A stretch of DNA of 64,000 nucleotides from DASSBG01 sp035699085 (GTDB taxonomy: Bacteria > Pseudomonadota > Gammaproteobacteria > Xanthomonadales > Rhodanobacteraceae). The position numbers and the translations under genes are program-made. The stretch is taken from contig DASSBG010000003.1 in the NCBI GenBank assembly GCA_035699085.1, positions 60,271 through 124,270 of the forward strand, in the 5' to 3' direction. The notes under the pieces are model-generated. The model saw nothing but the letters and a program-made list of their open reading frames with translations, ran no database searches and was not told where the DNA came from. Below, piece after piece: positions 1 through 8,117 of the stretch (position 1 is the stretch's first letter; each line of letters opens with the position of its first letter).

Positions 1-816
1 GTCGGCATCACCTTCAAGCGCTGCTGGCGCGGCCTCGGTTTCGGCGGTCGCATGCGGTTGCTGCTCGGCCTGGTCGGCAGCATGTTCGAGCGCGAGGACA
101 TCAGCGAAGACGACATCGAGAAGCTCAAGCAGGGCGACCTGATGGAGGGCGCGTTCGCCGAGTTCGCCAGCGAGTCGCGGCCGCTGTACCAGGGGCTTAT
201 CCGCGAGCGCGACGGTTACATGGCCGCGCGCCTGCGCCAGGAGTCGCTGGGGGTGGCACCGGGTTCGCGCGTGCTGGTGGTGATCGGCGCGGGCCACCAG
301 CCGGGGCTGGCGGGCGACCTGCGCGAGCAAACGGAGCCGCCGGCGCAGCTGTGCGAGCAGCTCGACGCAATCCCGCCGGCGGCGCGCTGGCCGAAGTGGC
401 TGGCCGGCGCCATCGTGGTGGCGATTTTCGCCGCCATCGGCTGGGCCTTCTACCGCAGCCCCAGCATGGGCATCGCGGCGGTCCGGTCGTGGGTGCTTTA
501 CACGGGCTGCTTCGCGGCGCTGGGTGCGCTGGTCAGCGGCGGGCATCCGCTGAGCATCATTGCCGCCTTCATTGCCGCGCCGCTGAAGCCGTTCCGCCCT
601 GGCATTCCGGCCGGCGCGGTCAGTGCGCTGACCGAGGCGTGGGTCCGACGGCCGCGCGTCGGTGACTTCGAGACGCTGCGGGACGACCTCGGTCACCTCG
701 GCGGCTGGTGGCGCAACCGCGTGGCCCGCACCCTGATGATTTTCATGCTGACCAACATTGGCACCATCGCCGGCGAGTACCTGGCCGGCTACCACATCTT
801 CACGACGCTGTTCTGA
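1..816 (+). CDS. TraB/PrgY-family membrane protein, C-terminal part (5' end outside window)
   Basis: The frame is open from base 1, so the start lies upstream of the window; 271 codons are visible. The first ~120 visible residues carry features of the TraB domain: a FEREDISEDDIEKL segment, a GAFAEFASESRPLY segment, and the domain-closing VLVVIGAGHQPGL. After a short linker there are several hydrophobic stretches (about residues 132-150, 160-205 and 240-270), fitting the TraB-plus-membrane-tail architecture of bacterial and archaeal homologues. The family founder, enterococcal TraB/PrgY, shuts down a peptide pheromone; the role in gammaproteobacteria is not established. It is convergent with aguB, with a repeat-filled gap between them. 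The family call is firm, the function open. Confidence 0.85.
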   Translation, partial: VGITFKRCWRGLGFGGRMRLLLGLVGSMFEREDISEDDIEKLKQGDLMEGAFAEFASESRPLYQGLIRERDGYMAARLRQESLGVAPGSRVLVVIGAGHQPGLAGDLREQTEPPAQLCEQLDAIPPAARWPKWLAGAIVVAIFAAIGWAFYRSPSMGIAAVRSWVLYTGCFAALGALVSGGHPLSIIAAFIAAPLKPFRPGIPAGAVSALTEAWVRRPRVGDFETLRDDLGHLGGWWRNRVARTLMIFMLTNIGTIAGEYLAGYHIFTTLF

Positions 817-840
817 CGCGGCGAGCGGTGAGCGGCGCGA

Positions 841-874
841 CAGGTTGGCGGTGAGCCGAAGGCGAACCCCAACA
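841..874 (+). repeat. Dispersed YAGGTTGG element, copy 1 (3-bp stem variant)
   Basis: Copy of a short element seen nine times in this window. It begins CAGGTTGGCGGTGAGC and ends GCGAACCCCAACA. In this copy the centre is GCC-GAA-GGC, a 3-bp stem closed by a GAA loop, and the outer TTGG and CCAA ends can also pair. It lies in the convergent gap between the TraB-like gene and aguB. Confidence 0.85.
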
Positions 875-922
875 CGCCATGTCGGTTCTCGCGCCGCAAC
901 AACGATCCGACGCTGTTGCCTG

Positions 923-964
923 TCCGGTCCCCGGTCCCCGTCCCCGTCCCCGTCCCCGTCCCCC
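923..964 (+). repeat. Tandem GGTCCCC/GTCCCC array
   Basis: Two heptamer-like GGTCCCC units followed by several GTCCCC hexamers, ending just before the aguB stop codon at 970. Read on the minus strand it is a run of GGGGAC(C), related to the GGGACCN heptamers found elsewhere in the window. Confidence 0.8.
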
Positions 965-969
965 GAAAC

Positions 970-1857
970 TCAGTCGCGGAAGCGGCGCAGCAGGTCGCCA
1001 TAGGCGTCGATGCGGCGGTCGCGCAGGAACGGCCATATGCGCCGCACCTGCTCGCTGCGCGCGAGGTCCACGTCCGCCAGCAGCAGTTGGCGCTTGTCCT
1101 GGCCCGCCTGCGCCAGCAACTCGCCCTGTGGCCCGCAGACGAAGCTGGAACCCCAGAAGCGCACGCCGCGCCCGTGGCCGCTCGGATCCGGTTCGAAGCC
1201 GGTGCGGTTGCAGGCCAGCAGCGGCAGACCGTTGGCGACCGCATGGCCGCGCTGCACCGTGATCCAGGCCTCGCGCTGGCGCTGCTTCTCCGTGTCCTCA
1301 TCGTCCGGATCCCAGCCGATGGCGGTCGGGTAAAGCAGCAGCTCCGCACCCGCCAGCGCCATCAGGCGCGCAGCCTCGGGGTACCACTGGTCCCAGCACA
1401 CCAGCAGGCCCAGGCGCCCAACCGACGTGTCGACGGGATGAAAACCGAGGTCGCCCGGCGTGAAGTAGAACTTCTCGTAGAAGCCGGGATCGTCCGGAAT
1501 GTGCATCTTGCGATAGCGGCCGACGATGCCCGCCTTGCGGTCAAGGACAACGGCCGTGTTGTGGTAGAGGCCGGCCGCACGCCGCTCGAACAGCGACGCC
1601 ACCACCACAAGCTTCAGTTCGGCGGCGAGTGTCGCCAGCCGCTCCGTGGACGGCCCCGGGATCGCCTCGGCGCGGTCGAATTCCTCCACCGCTTCGCGCT
1701 GGCACAGGTACGGCCCGTTATGCAGCTCCTGCAACAGCACCAGCTGCGCGCCGGCTGCCGCGGCCTGGCGAAGGCCGGCCTCGATGGCGTCCAGGTTGGC
1801 GTCGCGGCTGCCGTGGTCGGTTTCCTGCAGCAGCGCCACCTTCAGTTGTCGATTCAT
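970..1857 (-). CDS. aguB: N-carbamoylputrescine amidase
   Basis: Nitrilase-superfamily amidohydrolase of 295 residues, the usual AguB length. It hydrolyses N-carbamoylputrescine to putrescine, CO2 and ammonia in the arginine-decarboxylase route to polyamines. The catalytic triad is visible: Glu44 in LLQELHNGPY, Lys117 in YRKMHIPDD and Cys154 in LLVCWDQWYPE. The KMHIPDDPGFYEKFYFTPGD stretch is characteristic of AguB rather than generic nitrilases. ATG at 1857 is chosen because homology begins at MNRQLKVALLQ; the frame stays open 36 bases further upstream. The partner aguA lies 1.2 kb away on the same strand, separated by a secreted-protein gene on the other strand, so the pair is linked but not a simple operon here. 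Confidence 0.95.
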   Translation of the reverse strand: MNRQLKVALLQETDHGSRDANLDAIEAGLRQAAAAGAQLVLLQELHNGPYLCQREAVEEFDRAEAIPGPSTERLATLAAELKLVVVASLFERRAAGLYHNTAVVLDRKAGIVGRYRKMHIPDDPGFYEKFYFTPGDLGFHPVDTSVGRLGLLVCWDQWYPEAARLMALAGAELLLYPTAIGWDPDDEDTEKQRQREAWITVQRGHAVANGLPLLACNRTGFEPDPSGHGRGVRFWGSSFVCGPQGELLAQAGQDKRQLLLADVDLARSEQVRRIWPFLRDRRIDAYGDLLRRFRD

Positions 1858-2147
1858 GGCCGGCTCCGCGCGGGCAGCGTGACTGCCGCACATGATAGCC
1901 GCCAGCGGCCACCTTCACGTCCGGGGCGGTGCGGTTGCCTGATTTGCAATGCAGTGGGTGGGCGTGTATGACACTACGTGCAGCCACGCGTCGCCGGGAC
2001 AACCGGCGTGATTGCGTCGACGCAAAGGCAACAGAGGGAGCGGCCGCTGACGGTAGCGGGCGCGGCGGCCGCATGGCCAGGCGGTGCCGCCACTTTCATC
2101 ACCGCGGCACGTGCCGAGTGCGACGCGCCGCCGCCAGGGAGACGACG

Positions 2148-3068
2148 ATGATGACGATGCGGAAATTGATGCCGGCATTCGGCCTGCTGCTGTGCCTGCT
2201 GGCCATGCCTGCCTATGCGGTGCTGCCGGAGAACGGCGTGTACTACAACCCGGACGCGCAGGGCGTGGGTTACTCGATCGAGGTGCAGGGCACGACGCTG
2301 GTGATGCTCACCTTCGCCCACGACAAGGACACCGGCGAGCCGCTCTACTACTACAGCGCCGGAACCATCACGCAGGCGCGGCCAGGCCTCAGCACGATCC
2401 CGATCGACCCGCCGCTTCTGTACGAGCACGAATATCCGTACCAGTTCGACGCGCCGATCTACCGCTTCACTGACGGCCCTTGCGTGACCTGCACGTTGCC
2501 CGATTGGAACACCGCGGAACACGCCGTCGAGGTCGGTCACGTGCACTTGCGCATGGCCGACGTCAATCGCATCACCGCCACCTTCACCTTGGCCGACGGC
2601 TCCAGCAAAACCACCGAACTGCGGCGCATGGGTTTCGGCCGCGCCGGCTATGACCTCGGCCGCGACGACGGCCGCATGCTGCCCGACATGCGCGGCGAGT
2701 GGGTGTTCGCCGACCGCGCCATGCCCGACGCGCCCGTGACGCACTTCAATTTCACCGAGGTCGAGCCACCGTCAGCGTGGGAGGGCAGCTTTTACGGGCG
2801 CGACGTACACGCGCGCATGCGCTTCACCGACCCCGCAGCGGGTGCCGACCTGACCTGCACGCGCTACGGTTGCGCGTTGAGCCAGGATGGCGAGACGCTG
2901 TTCCTGGTGAAGTTCCAGGACATCGGCATGGACAGCCTGCTCGGCTACAAGGGCGACGAGTTGTTCAGCGATGACGGCACGGCGTTCCAGTACCGCACCG
3001 GCGACCTTGTGATCGGCAAGCACATGATCGACCCCATTCCCGAAGCCGCGCCGCCGCCGGAAAGTTGA
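2148..3068 (+). CDS. Secreted protein of unknown function
   Basis: 306 residues with a clear signal peptide (basic MTMRK start, hydrophobic core to about residue 22, cleavage after AYA). The mature part starts VLPENGVYYNPDAQG and contains GVGYSIEVQG and a CVTC cysteine pair. I do not recognise a catalytic motif; the opening resembles proteobacterial periplasmic proteins with a repeated 'GxYYNPxxxGxGYxIExQ' style, which have no assigned role. ATG 2148 follows AGGGAG by 6 bases; ATGs at 2151 and 2157 are in frame and possible. It sits between aguB and aguA, convergent with aguA (21-base gap). There is no direct evidence that it belongs to polyamine metabolism. Confidence 0.8.
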   Translation: MMTMRKLMPAFGLLLCLLAMPAYAVLPENGVYYNPDAQGVGYSIEVQGTTLVMLTFAHDKDTGEPLYYYSAGTITQARPGLSTIPIDPPLLYEHEYPYQFDAPIYRFTDGPCVTCTLPDWNTAEHAVEVGHVHLRMADVNRITATFTLADGSSKTTELRRMGFGRAGYDLGRDDGRMLPDMRGEWVFADRAMPDAPVTHFNFTEVEPPSAWEGSFYGRDVHARMRFTDPAAGADLTCTRYGCALSQDGETLFLVKFQDIGMDSLLGYKGDELFSDDGTAFQYRTGDLVIGKHMIDPIPEAAPPPES

Positions 3069-3089
3069 GGGACCGCCCGACCCGCAGCC

Positions 3090-4133
3090 TCAGCCCGCGG
3101 CGAGGCTGCCGGCGGGAAGCTGCATGGTGAGGCAGTGCAGGCTGCCGTTCTGCCATATCAGCGGGCGGCAGGGCACGGGCACGATTTCGCGACCGGGATG
3201 CGCCGCTGCGATGACCGCCGCGGCCGCCTCGTCGGCGGCGTCGCCGTAGGCCGGTATCAGTACGGCGCCATTGACGATCAGGTAGTTCGCGTAGGAGGCG
3301 GCCAGGCGGCGGCCCTTGTCCAGGATCGGCCGTGGCCAGGGCAACGGGTGCAGCCGATACGGTGCGCCGCCGTCCGTGCGCAGCGCGGCCAGTTCCGTGG
3401 CCATGGCGCCGAGGTCGGCGAAGTGCGGATCGGCGGGATCATCGCAGGCCTGGTAGACGATGCCGTCGTCCGGCGCGAAGCGCGCCAAGGTGTCGATGTG
3501 GGCGTCGGTGTCGTCGCCCTGCAGCGCGCCGTGTTCCAGCCACAGCACGCGCTCGCCCGCCAGTTCGCGGCACAGCTTGTGCGCCAGCGCCGCGTGGTCC
3601 TGCTGCGGGTGGCGCTGGTGCAGGCAGCGCCAGGTGGTGAGGATGCCGCCGTGGCCGTCGCTCTCGACCGCGCCGCCCTCCAGCGGCCAATCGATGCGCT
3701 GGCGTTGGGCGCCGGCGGCGAACAGCTGGCGTGCGAACAGGGCGGCGACCAGCGCGTCGTCGGTCTCGGCGGCGAACTTGCCGCCCCAGCCGGTGAAGCG
3801 GAAGTCGCCGAGGCGGAACCGGCCGGCGCCGCCGACGAGCGTGATCGGTCCCGAATCACGCAGCCAGGTATCGTGGTACGGGACCTCGACGAAGCGGAGG
3901 TTCGGATGACCGGCCAGATCGCCCAGCGCCTCGCGTGCGCTGGCGCGCACGGCGGCGTCGGGCACGCAGATGCGCAACGGCTGGAAGCGCGTGATCGCCG
4001 CGCTCAGGGCAACGTAGGTGTCAGTGACCTGCGCAAGCCGCTCGGCCCAGTCGGTGCCGGCGTGCGGCCAGGCGATGAGAATGGCGGCCTGCGGTTCCCA
4101 CTCCGCCGGCCAGCGCCAGGCGGGCTGGGGCAC
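3090..4133 (-). CDS. aguA: Agmatine deiminase
   Basis: 347-residue peptidyl-arginine-deiminase-fold enzyme converting agmatine to N-carbamoylputrescine plus ammonia, the substrate of AguB. Visible motifs include HDTWLRDSGP (residues 87-96), LEGGAVESDG (151-160), DDTDAHID (207-214, with the catalytic His) and the nucleophile Cys334 in NGSLHCLTM. Length matches the family. The start is GTG at 4133, since homology (PAWRWPAEWEPQ) begins at once. The upstream same-strand small-protein gene stops at 4140, six bases away, so aguA is probably translated from a transcript shared with it. No strong Shine-Dalgarno precedes the GTG, which fits translational coupling. Confidence 0.95.
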   Translation of the reverse strand: MPQPAWRWPAEWEPQAAILIAWPHAGTDWAERLAQVTDTYVALSAAITRFQPLRICVPDAAVRASAREALGDLAGHPNLRFVEVPYHDTWLRDSGPITLVGGAGRFRLGDFRFTGWGGKFAAETDDALVAALFARQLFAAGAQRQRIDWPLEGGAVESDGHGGILTTWRCLHQRHPQQDHAALAHKLCRELAGERVLWLEHGALQGDDTDAHIDTLARFAPDDGIVYQACDDPADPHFADLGAMATELAALRTDGGAPYRLHPLPWPRPILDKGRRLAASYANYLIVNGAVLIPAYGDAADEAAAAVIAAAHPGREIVPVPCRPLIWQNGSLHCLTMQLPAGSLAAG

Positions 4134-4139
4134 GTGGGT

Positions 4140-4457
4140 TCAACCCGCGTGCTGCGGCGGGTTGATCACCGAATGGATCACGTGGCTGCGCTCGAAGTAG
4201 ACGATGTAGCCGGGGTACACCCATCGGTGGATCGGCGGGTGCTTCGGCGTGTCGCCGCCGCGGGTGTCGAGCTTGCGCAGCGGCGCGCCAAACTTCCGCT
4301 CGACCTGCGCCATGCTCATGCCGCGGGTCGGCATCTGCAGCTGCTGCTCCTTGCGCACCTGCTTGATCAGCAGCACGTCGGCGTGGGCCGCGGGCGCGGC
4401 CAAGGCACCGCACAAGGCGGCGGCGACGAAAACAGGGATCAACTTGGTCATGGTCAT
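4140..4457 (-). CDS. Small secreted protein with a BamE/SmpA-like motif
   Basis: 105 residues: signal peptide (MTMTKLIPVFVAAALCGAL..., cleavage near AAHA), then a short mature domain. The GMSMAQVERKFGAP stretch matches the 'GMTxxQVxxxFGxP' turn of the BamE/SmpA fold. The rest (HPPIHRWVYPGYIVYFERSHVIHSV) is compatible with a single small alpha-beta domain. There is no lipobox cysteine at the cleavage site, so it is not an obvious outer-membrane lipoprotein like true BamE. The start at 4457 has GGGGAG four bases upstream; ATG 4451 is an alternative. It is the first gene of a two-gene unit with aguA. The functional link is unknown. Confidence 0.75.
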   Translation of the reverse strand: MTMTKLIPVFVAAALCGALAAPAAHADVLLIKQVRKEQQLQMPTRGMSMAQVERKFGAPLRKLDTRGGDTPKHPPIHRWVYPGYIVYFERSHVIHSVINPPQHAG

Positions 4458-4548
4458 GCCGCTCCCCACGTAGTGTGCCTGCCGTTGTAGCAAATGCAGC
4501 GGCACAAATCCATGACGGCGTCGGCGGGCCGCGGCGCGGCCCGGCGGA

Positions 4549-4674
4549 TCAGCGCTGGCGTGCCTTGAAGCGCGGGTTGCTCTTGCAGATCACGAAGACC
4601 TTGCCGCGACGGCGCACGATCTTGCAGTCGCGGTGGCGCGACTTGGCGGATTTCAGCGAAGAAAGGACCTTCAC
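4549..4674 (-). CDS. rpmJ: 50S ribosomal protein L36 (zinc-independent type)
   Basis: 41 residues, GTG start at 4674 preceded by GGGAG. The body CKIVRRRGKVFVICKSNPRF and the C-terminal KARQR are L36. Of the zinc ligands in classical L36 (C-x2-C, C, H) only two cysteines (17 and 30) remain; the first Cys is replaced in SRHRDC and the terminal His is absent. This is therefore the C-minus, 41-residue form that does not need zinc (E. coli YkgO class). No second L36 is visible in the window. A good promoter lies directly upstream. Confidence 0.93.
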   Translation of the reverse strand: MKVLSSLKSAKSRHRDCKIVRRRGKVFVICKSNPRFKARQR

Positions 4675-4703
4675 GGTGGAACTCCCGGCGGGCAAAGGCG
4701 GAA

Positions 4704-4733
4704 ATTATAACGGCCGGAGGGCCCATGGTGCAA
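4704..4733 (-). promoter_or_regulatory. Predicted sigma-70 promoter of rpmJ
   Basis: On the minus strand: -35 TTGCAC (4733-4728), an 18-base spacer, -10 TATAAT (4709-4704). It is placed so that transcription would start about 25 bases before the rpmJ GTG codon. Confidence 0.7.
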
Positions 4734-4770
4734 GCAGGCCGGGCGGGTCTCGACCCGCCGTGCCCTTCGT

Positions 4771-5547
4771 TCAATCCGCCGCTTTCTGCTTCACTCGGCT
4801 GCCCTGCAACGCCAGCAGCCCCGCGGCCTCACCAACCGGCAGCAAACCGCTCCACGCCCCGACCGTTCCGGGCTCGGCGGCGAGCGGTGCCAGCCGGCGC
4901 AGGTACTGGTCACGCGGCATCTCGATGGCGCCGAGACTGAGCAAGTGCGGGTTGGCCACTTGGGCGTCCAGCCACGGAAAATCCATCCGCCGCAGCAGTG
5001 TCGCCAGCGCCAGCAGAGCGACCTTGGAGCCGCCGCTGCGCCGGCTGAACATCGATTCGCCGCTGAAGGCACGGCCGACGGCGACGCCGTAAATGCCTCC
5101 AATCAATTCCGCGTCCTGCCAGACCTCCAGCGAGTGCGCATGGCCCAGCTGGTGCAGGCGCGTGTAGGCCAGCGCCATGTCCACATCGATCCAGGTGCCG
5201 GGCTGGCCGGCACGTGGCGCGGCGCAGGCCGCGACCACGTCGGCGAAGGCGCGGTCGACGCTGAGTGTCCAGCCGCAGCGGACCAGCAGCCGGCGCAGGC
5301 TGCGCGAGAGGTGCAGGCCGTCGCTGGCGAAGACGCAGCGCGGGTCCGGCGACCACCACAGGATGGGCTCGCCGCTGCCATACCAGGGAAAGATGCCGCG
5401 CGCGTAAGCCGCCAGCAGTCGCGCGGCGGACAGGTCCCCACCCGCTGCCAGCAGTCCGTTGGGCTCGCGCAGCGCGCGCGACGGCGGCGGGAAGCGTGGT
5501 GGCGAGTCGGGCGCCAGCCAGGCGATCGGCAGCGGCATGGTCGACAT
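4771..5547 (-). CDS. aat: Leucyl/phenylalanyl-tRNA--protein transferase
   Basis: 258 residues. It transfers Leu or Phe from tRNA to proteins with N-terminal Arg or Lys, creating N-degrons for ClpS/ClpAP. Family motifs in order: PPSRALREPNGLLAAGGDLS, YARGIFPWY, ILWWSPDPRCVF, TWIDVDMALAYTRLHQLGHA, GGIYGVAVGRAFSGESMFSR and SKVALLALATLL. ATG 5547 (MSTMPLPIAWL) is preferred because homology begins just after it; ATGs at 5556 and 5538 are in frame and none has a strong Shine-Dalgarno. The gene lies downstream of a FemAB-like gene on the same strand, separated by a 175-base gap containing a dispersed repeat. Confidence 0.95.
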   Translation of the reverse strand: MSTMPLPIAWLAPDSPPRFPPPSRALREPNGLLAAGGDLSAARLLAAYARGIFPWYGSGEPILWWSPDPRCVFASDGLHLSRSLRRLLVRCGWTLSVDRAFADVVAACAAPRAGQPGTWIDVDMALAYTRLHQLGHAHSLEVWQDAELIGGIYGVAVGRAFSGESMFSRRSGGSKVALLALATLLRRMDFPWLDAQVANPHLLSLGAIEMPRDQYLRRLAPLAAEPGTVGAWSGLLPVGEAAGLLALQGSRVKQKAAD

Positions 5548-5612
5548 GGAGGCCATTGTAGGCTGTGGCGCGCAGCGGGCAGCGCGCAGCCTGACGAAGC
5601 CCCGATGCATCG

Positions 5613-5659
5613 CAGGTTGGCGGTGAGCGAAGCGAACCCCGACAGCCGACGAAGTCGGC
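5613..5659 (+). repeat. Dispersed YAGGTTGG element, copy 2, with trailing hairpin
   Basis: Element at 5613-5644 (GC-GAA-GC centre, 2-bp stem), followed directly by the hairpin GCCGAC-GAA-GTCGGC at 5645-5659. The same element-plus-hairpin arrangement recurs at 42425-42471. Confidence 0.85.
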
Positions 5660-5722
5660 ACCATGCCCCCCTCGCGCCCGAGACGGACATTGCCGGGACG
5701 GCGGCATGGCCGGCGCAGGCGC

Positions 5723-6901
5723 TCAGGGTGCGCGGTCGCCGTGCGCGTAAGGCGAATGCGCCAACAATTCCTCGCCGACATGCTCCAGCGCCGCCGCCTC
5801 ATGGCGCAATGCCTCGGCGACTGCCGCGCGCAGCGCCGGCGGGGCAATGGCGTGCCGCGAACGTGTGCGGCTGGGCAGGAAGCCGCGCGCCAGCTTGTGC
5901 CGGCCCTGGGCGCCCGGCTCGAAGCGCTGCAACCGCCGGGCAATTGCATGGTCGATGCCCAGGTAATAGCAGAGTTCGAAATGCAGCCCCGGTACCTGCT
6001 CCCGGCTACCCCAGTAGCGGCCGTAGAGCGTGTCGCCGCCGCGCAGGAACAACGCCATCGCGACGATCTGCCCCGCACGCCGGGCCAGTGCCAGTTGCAT
6101 CGCCTCGCCGAATTGCGCGGCCAGGTGGCGGAAAAACTCCAGCGTGAGGGTCGCGTGGTTGCCTTTTTCGTCGAAGGTGGCGAGGTAGAGCGCGTGCACG
6201 GTCGCCAGCTCGTCGGCGTCCAGCGCGTCGGCGCGCTGCATGGTGCAGTCGAGGCCGCTGGCGGCGACCGTGGCCCGTTCCTGTCGAATGTTCTTGCGCT
6301 TCTTGTGCCTCAACGCGGCGAGGAAGTCGTCGAAGCCGCCGTAATCGCGGTTGTGCCAGTGGTATTGCCAGTCGAAGCGTGCCAGCCACTCGCCATCGAA
6401 GCCATCGAGGTCCGCTTCGATCAGGAAGTTGGCGTGCACCGAGGACAGGCCCAGTGACCAGGCCCGCTCGCGCATCGCCCGCGCCAATGCTGCGCGCAGC
6501 GCCACACCGTCCCCGGCATCACCGACCAGCAGGCGTGGGCCGGGCACCGGGGAATAGGGCACCGCGCACAGCAGCTTGGGATAGTAGGCCCCGCCGGCGC
6601 GCTCCCAGGCACCGGCCCAGTTCCAGTCGAACACGTACTCGCCATGCGAGTTGCCCTTCAGATACAGCGGTGCAGCCGCAGCCAGCGAGCCGTCGGCGCG
6701 ATGCAGGGTCAGGTGGTGCGGCTGCCAGCCCCATTCGGGCCGGATGCAACCACACCGTTCCAGCCCGCCCAGAAAGGCGTGGGAGACAAAGGGGTTGCCC
6801 TCCCCGGCCAGCGCATCCCACGCCGCCGCGTCAATTGCGTCGATGGAGTCATGGAAGCGGGCGGCGAGGGTGGAATGGCACGGGGACTGCGGCAACGCCA
6901 T
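5723..6901 (-). CDS. FemAB/GNAT-like protein (COG3146 family)
   Basis: 392 residues, full length for the COG3146 'peptidogalycan biosynthesis' family, which has a duplicated acyl-CoA N-acyltransferase fold like FemAB. Diagnostic stretches are NPFVSHAFLGGLE near residue 40, YPKLLCAVPYSPVPGPRLL near 110, DYGGFDDFLAALRHKKRKNI in the middle and LYGRYWG plus LHFELCYYLGIDHAI in the last third. Homologues have been suggested to add amino acids or acyl groups in the envelope, but no reaction is proven. The start ATG 6901 sits in a degenerate CCATTCCCC repeat just downstream of trxB, so trxB and this gene may be read together. Confidence 0.85.
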   Translation of the reverse strand: MALPQSPCHSTLAARFHDSIDAIDAAAWDALAGEGNPFVSHAFLGGLERCGCIRPEWGWQPHHLTLHRADGSLAAAAPLYLKGNSHGEYVFDWNWAGAWERAGGAYYPKLLCAVPYSPVPGPRLLVGDAGDGVALRAALARAMRERAWSLGLSSVHANFLIEADLDGFDGEWLARFDWQYHWHNRDYGGFDDFLAALRHKKRKNIRQERATVAASGLDCTMQRADALDADELATVHALYLATFDEKGNHATLTLEFFRHLAAQFGEAMQLALARRAGQIVAMALFLRGGDTLYGRYWGSREQVPGLHFELCYYLGIDHAIARRLQRFEPGAQGRHKLARGFLPSRTRSRHAIAPPALRAAVAEALRHEAAALEHVGEELLAHSPYAHGDRAP

Positions 6902-6931
6902 TCCCCATTCTCCATCCCCGCTTCCCGGGCT

Positions 6932-7894
6932 TCAACCGACCAGATTCTGCTGGTCCAGCCAGCGTTCGGCATCCAGCGCCGCCATGCAGCCGAAGCCGGC
7001 CGAGGTGACGGCCTGGCGGTAGACCTGGTCGGCGACATCGCCGGCGGCGAATACGCCCGGCACGCTGGTCATGGTGGCCATGCCCTCCAGGCCGCTCCTG
7101 ATCTGGATGTAGCCATTGCGCATCTCGAGTTGCCCATCGAAGATGCCGGTGTTGGGCGTGTGGCCGATGGCGACGAAGAAGCCGCTGACGGCGAGGTCGC
7201 GGGTGCTGCCATCCTTGGTGCTCTTGACGCGCACGCCGGTGACGCCCGACTCGTCCCCCAGCACCTCGGCCACCGTGTGGTTCCAGACCAGTTCGATCTT
7301 GCCGGCGTCGGCCTTCTCGAACAGCTTGTCCTGCATGATCTTTTCCGCGCGCAGCGTGTCGCGGCGGTGCACCAGGTAGACCTTGCGGCAGATGTTGGCC
7401 AGGTACAGCGCCTCCTCGACCGCGGTGTTGCCGCCCCCGACCACGGCCACGTCCTGGTCGCGGAAGAAGAAGCCGTCGCAGGTGGCGCAGGCCGACACGC
7501 CCTTGCCCTTGTACTCCTCCTCCGAAGCCAGCCCCAGGTATTTGGCCGTGGCGCCGGTGGCGATCACCAGCGCATCGCAGGTGTATTCGCCACTGTCGCC
7601 CTTCATCCGCAGCGGACGCTGCTTCAGGTCGACGCTGTGGATGTGGTCGAAGACCATCTCGGTCTCGAACCGCTCGGCGTGCTCGGCCATCCGCTTCATC
7701 AGTTCCGGGCCCTGCACGCCGGCATTGTCGCCCGGCCAGTTGTCGACGTCGGTGGTGGTCATCAACTGGCCGCCCTGTTCCAGGCCCGTGATCAGCATGG
7801 GCTTGAGGTTGGCGCGGGCGGCATACAACGCGGCGGTATAGCCTGCCGGGCCGGAACCGAGGATCAGGAGACGGCTGTGTTTTGGGCTTGGCAT
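6932..7894 (-). CDS. trxB: Thioredoxin-disulfide reductase
   Basis: 320 residues; NADPH-dependent FAD enzyme that reduces thioredoxin in the cytoplasm. Visible are the FAD-binding GSGPAG (13-18), the redox pair CATC (136-139) in SACATCDGFFF, the NADPH-binding VVGGGNTAVEEA and the C-terminal GVFAAGDVADQVYRQAVT. ATG 7894 begins MPSPKHSRLLILG where homology starts; the frame remains open upstream to 7954. It is divergent from ald. Confidence 0.97.
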   Translation of the reverse strand: MPSPKHSRLLILGSGPAGYTAALYAARANLKPMLITGLEQGGQLMTTTDVDNWPGDNAGVQGPELMKRMAEHAERFETEMVFDHIHSVDLKQRPLRMKGDSGEYTCDALVIATGATAKYLGLASEEEYKGKGVSACATCDGFFFRDQDVAVVGGGNTAVEEALYLANICRKVYLVHRRDTLRAEKIMQDKLFEKADAGKIELVWNHTVAEVLGDESGVTGVRVKSTKDGSTRDLAVSGFFVAIGHTPNTGIFDGQLEMRNGYIQIRSGLEGMATMTSVPGVFAAGDVADQVYRQAVTSAGFGCMAALDAERWLDQQNLVG

Positions 7895-8117
7895 GTATAA
7901 TTCCGAAGTTTGCTGAAGGCGTCCCGACACGCGTCCCGGCAGCGAATCCCGCACTGTCCCGGGCGCAGTCCAGAGTCTCCTCGATCATCGGTGGAGCGTG
8001 CATGGACCAGCCAGAGAATGGGGAACGCCCGGCGCTGAATCAAGGGTCACCGGCGGCGCAACCGACGGCGTGCGCGGGCGCGCACTGCCAGTTACTGCAC
8101 CATGAGGACATCGAGCA

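Noticed and set aside
7896..7901. TATAAT on the plus strand at the trxB start as the ald promoter
   Set aside because: It is more than 200 bases from ald, overlaps the trxB start codon region and has no matching -35.
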